A stretch of 64,000 nt of DNA from Drosophila pseudoobscura (Eukaryota > Arthropoda > Insecta > Diptera > Drosophilidae). The position numbers were made by a program, and so were the translations under genes. The DNA lies in contig NC_046681.1 in the NCBI RefSeq assembly GCF_009870125.1, positions 1,364,001-1,428,000 of the forward strand, given 5' to 3'. Positions 62,019 to 64,000 of this stretch are shown here, in pieces. A model generated the notes under the pieces. The model was not told where the DNA came from. It did no database searches and was given only the letters and a program-made list of their open reading frames with translations. The first letter of the stretch is position 1; the number at the start of each line of letters is the position of its first letter.

Positions 62019-62600
62019 TTATACCCGATACTCAAAAAAGTGGATGAAAGAAAATGGATGTGTGTAACGAAGCACTTAAATTTTGTATCCAGACTTCTGT
62101 TATATGTCACTGTTACAAGCGTATTTCAAAGCTTCGGTCCGCCCTCACAAAAGAACGAAAATCTCTTGCATGCCAAATTTTAAAGATACGAGAAAATCAA
62201 AAGCACAAAATCGTCGAGAATGACTATGTTTTTTAGACGGCAGAATCTGAACCAGATTGTATCAATATTATAGCCAAAATGAAGAAAACAATTTCATTCT
62301 CTCTATCTCTGTCTCTCTCTCTAACACACGTTTTATTGCCGGCTTTGCTTGTCGCTTAAGATGAATTCCTAGATCTTAGAGGCAGCAACCAAACTTGGTA
62401 TCCACACTCCTATGATATCACACCTGCATAAGTGTACTTTGCCCCTTCCCCTTCCACCACCACAAAGGACGAAAGTCTGTGGCATCCACAGATCTCATTC
62501 TATTAGAGCTAGAGCAAGCAGACTACCAAGTTTGGATACCAATCCACACTCCTGTTAGATCTCACTGTTACAAGTTTATTTTAAAATTATCGGAACACAG
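62019..62600 (+). mobile_element. Degenerate DINE-1/INE-1-like copy 4
   Basis: Begins ATACCCGATACTCAAAAAAG and keeps GGATGTGTGTAACG, CCAGACTTCTGTTATATGTC, TCTCTCTCTAACACACG and CACTCCTGTTAGATCTCACT in the order seen at 50226-51316. The central microsatellite and the terminal hairpin are lost. Confidence 0.65.
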
Positions 62601-63799
62601 AGGTGGAGCCGGCGACATCAAAGGGATCTACAAATAAATGAGTGGAAAGCACGCCCAAAAAACGCCTCCACATATCAACGTCTCACAGAGATTATACATT
62701 TCTTGTGAACGGGATCTTGGCGGATCGAGTTCGACTTCCCAGGCCAAGTCCATTTCGGGTACACCGGCAGCCGGTGGACTACGCTACTGCCTGAGATCTA
62801 GGCCGATCAATCATCTTTTTGGTGTCGCTTGTATGAATAACTCATTCTGGGTACCGACATTCCCATAAAAAGATCTAAAGAACCAAGAAAACGTAAAAAT
62901 GCAATGCATTTTCATGGATTATTTATTGCAAAATTTTTGTTGGGACAAATCGTTTATTATTTAAACTTCTATGACTCCAGTTGAATAAACACCGTCCTTT
63001 TCACAAACCGTCCGAGCTATAATTGAAAATTTCTCTGTCAGATTTTGATGACGTCTTGAAGTGGCAGTTGTTATGTTCTTCATCGCTCGCTCAGAGGCCT
63101 GGAAAAACAAACAAAAAGAAAAAAATTCAAATTACACTTAGTTCTTATAATTAATTTCAAATACACAGCCCCACAAAAAAAAATGCCCTGCGCGGCTGAC
63201 CAGAGTACCATAGCAGAATAACGAGTCTCAAGCGAATCCGATGTATTCTTCAAATACGTTGTGAGAGGGACCGACGGTATCGGGCCGGCAGTGGCCCAGC
63301 GCGTGGCCAAGTATGATCAAGGAGTAGCGCTCTCGGGCGTCTCCATGACAGATCGGAAACGGCGAGATTGTGACGGCAGCGGCCCAGCGCATAACCATTA
63401 AGGTCTTAAAATTACGCCATTGCACATGAGGTGAAATGACCTATTTAGCAGGAGAAAAGCGCATTTTTAAACTGCGGAATTTCAAACAATTTTTTAGCGT
63501 AGTTTAGAATTTATTTGGAATTCGCAGCCGAGTCAGAGCCTGAGCAAGCCTCGCTAGCTCGAGGCGAGTAAGGAAAAACTCTTTGTATGCAGAGTAGCGT
63601 GTGGCGGTCGTGGCGTACGCCGAGTCAGAACCCCTAGCCGTAGCAGCGGGGATACGTCTCGAAGCCTACGATTGACGAGAGCAAATAAGCTAAATATTAA
63701 GATACTAATAAACATCAGCAATTACAAATCTGACCTAGGATTCCCCAAAATAAACAGGGTTATTGTACTCTGGTCAAGTGTTGGTGTTAGAAGAGAACG
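62601..63799. other. Unassigned sequence with a U-LTR-like motif
   Basis: No recognisable gene. An open frame 62638-62868 is not conserved with anything I know. ATCGGGCCGGCAGTGGCCCA at about 63280-63299 matches the U LTR (16528-16547 and 24138 region), so a short gypsy LTR scrap may be present. 63530-63730 is GC-rich, ends with AATAAACA and looks like an LTR or 3' end, but its family is unknown. Confidence 0.3.
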
Positions 63800-64000
63800 A
63801 GGGACACAGCGTCGTCTGAAGGAGATGGGCTCAACGGCAAGGACACCTGCCAAAACGTCACTTCTGAATAATCAAATTATGAAAGCTAGCATAAATTGGT
63901 CTAAAGAAAAATCAAATGGGGGTGAATCTGAGTGGTCACGAATCATATTCTCGGATGACACAAATTTAAATCCAATTGGACTCGATGGGTCACGCACAGT
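63800..64000 (+). pseudogene. Tc1/mariner-type transposase fragment at window edge
   Basis: One frame reads AKTSLLNNQIMKASINWSKE, then KSNGGESEWSRIIFSDDTNL and NPIGLDGSRT, running off the window. W..IIFSDDTNLNPIGLDG fits the Tc1 pattern WxxVxFSDESKFxLFGSDG, which contains the second catalytic Asp. The helix-turn-helix and first Asp would lie upstream, where the sequence is degraded. DNA cut-and-paste transposase in the family, here probably a relic. Confidence 0.7.

Noticed and set aside
1..64000. tRNA, rRNA, snRNA genes, or telomeric HeT-A/TART elements
   Set aside because: I looked for cloverleaf-type and conserved rRNA stretches and for HeT-A/TART motifs and saw none. Primer-binding sites are the only tRNA-related sequences.

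Overview
The window reads as insect heterochromatin, most likely Drosophila. I found no intact host gene, no tRNA or rRNA gene, no CRISPR array and nothing prokaryotic. The Drosophila assignment rests on a processed-looking copy of ribosomal protein L36 with a fly-type sequence, several DINE-1/INE-1-type Helentron copies with their (GTCT/GTCC)n core, CR1-type LINEs, a 412/mdg1-type element with a tRNA-Arg primer site, Ulysses/Osvaldo-type gypsy elements with tRNA-Lys primer sites, and BEL/Pao elements. Pericentromeric, dot-chromosome or Y-linked repeat DNA would all fit. Species cannot be fixed from the sequence alone. Family names are assignments by motif and resemblance, because no database search was possible.

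Layout. 1-1.8 kb: two CR1-type LINE pieces in opposite orientation. 1.8-7.4 kb: a gypsy-type element ('A') with gag, protease, RT, RNase H and integrase, whose R region carries a 36-bp minisatellite. 7.4-8.3 kb: non-coding sequence resembling a BEL 5' leader. 8.3-11.5 kb: a CR1-type LINE containing an antisense RpL36 retrocopy. 11.5-49.0 kb: a BEL/Pao element ('BEL3') broken by nested insertions. 49-52.9 kb: mixed relics, a DINE-1 copy and a BEL3-type solo LTR. 52.9-60.8 kb: tandem Osvaldo-type pieces ('O') sharing one short LTR and interrupted by another CR1-type LINE. 60.8-64 kb: a BEL scrap, a cluster of CGATAG motifs, LINE and DINE-1 debris, and a Tc1/mariner transposase fragment at the right edge.

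The core is a nest whose order can be read from target-site duplications (TSDs). BEL3 was hit at CAAC by a Ulysses-like element ('U'), now a tandem dimer sharing one LTR (12.7-24.4 kb). Nearby, BEL2 (24389-44408, TSD ACATC) entered BEL3. A 412-like element (28090-39119, TSD AGAC) entered BEL2. Two DINE-1 copies lie in the 412-like element. A 1388-bp P-superfamily-like MITE (TSD GTATGGC) entered one of those DINE-1 copies. A second insertion of the same TIR family in the 412-like element is only 39 bp long, consisting of two TIRs back to back with its own 7-bp TSD.

The most unusual gene content is a compact BEL/Pao derivative ('BEL-NA', 20027-23458 and about 45543-48977). It has full LTRs and a single gag-protease ORF. 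RT, RNase H and the integrase core are replaced by a leucine-zipper-like coiled coil of unknown origin, fused in frame to a BEL integrase C-terminal tail. Both copies share this architecture, so it has moved as a unit and must depend on polymerase supplied in trans. U and O elements are likewise internally deleted.
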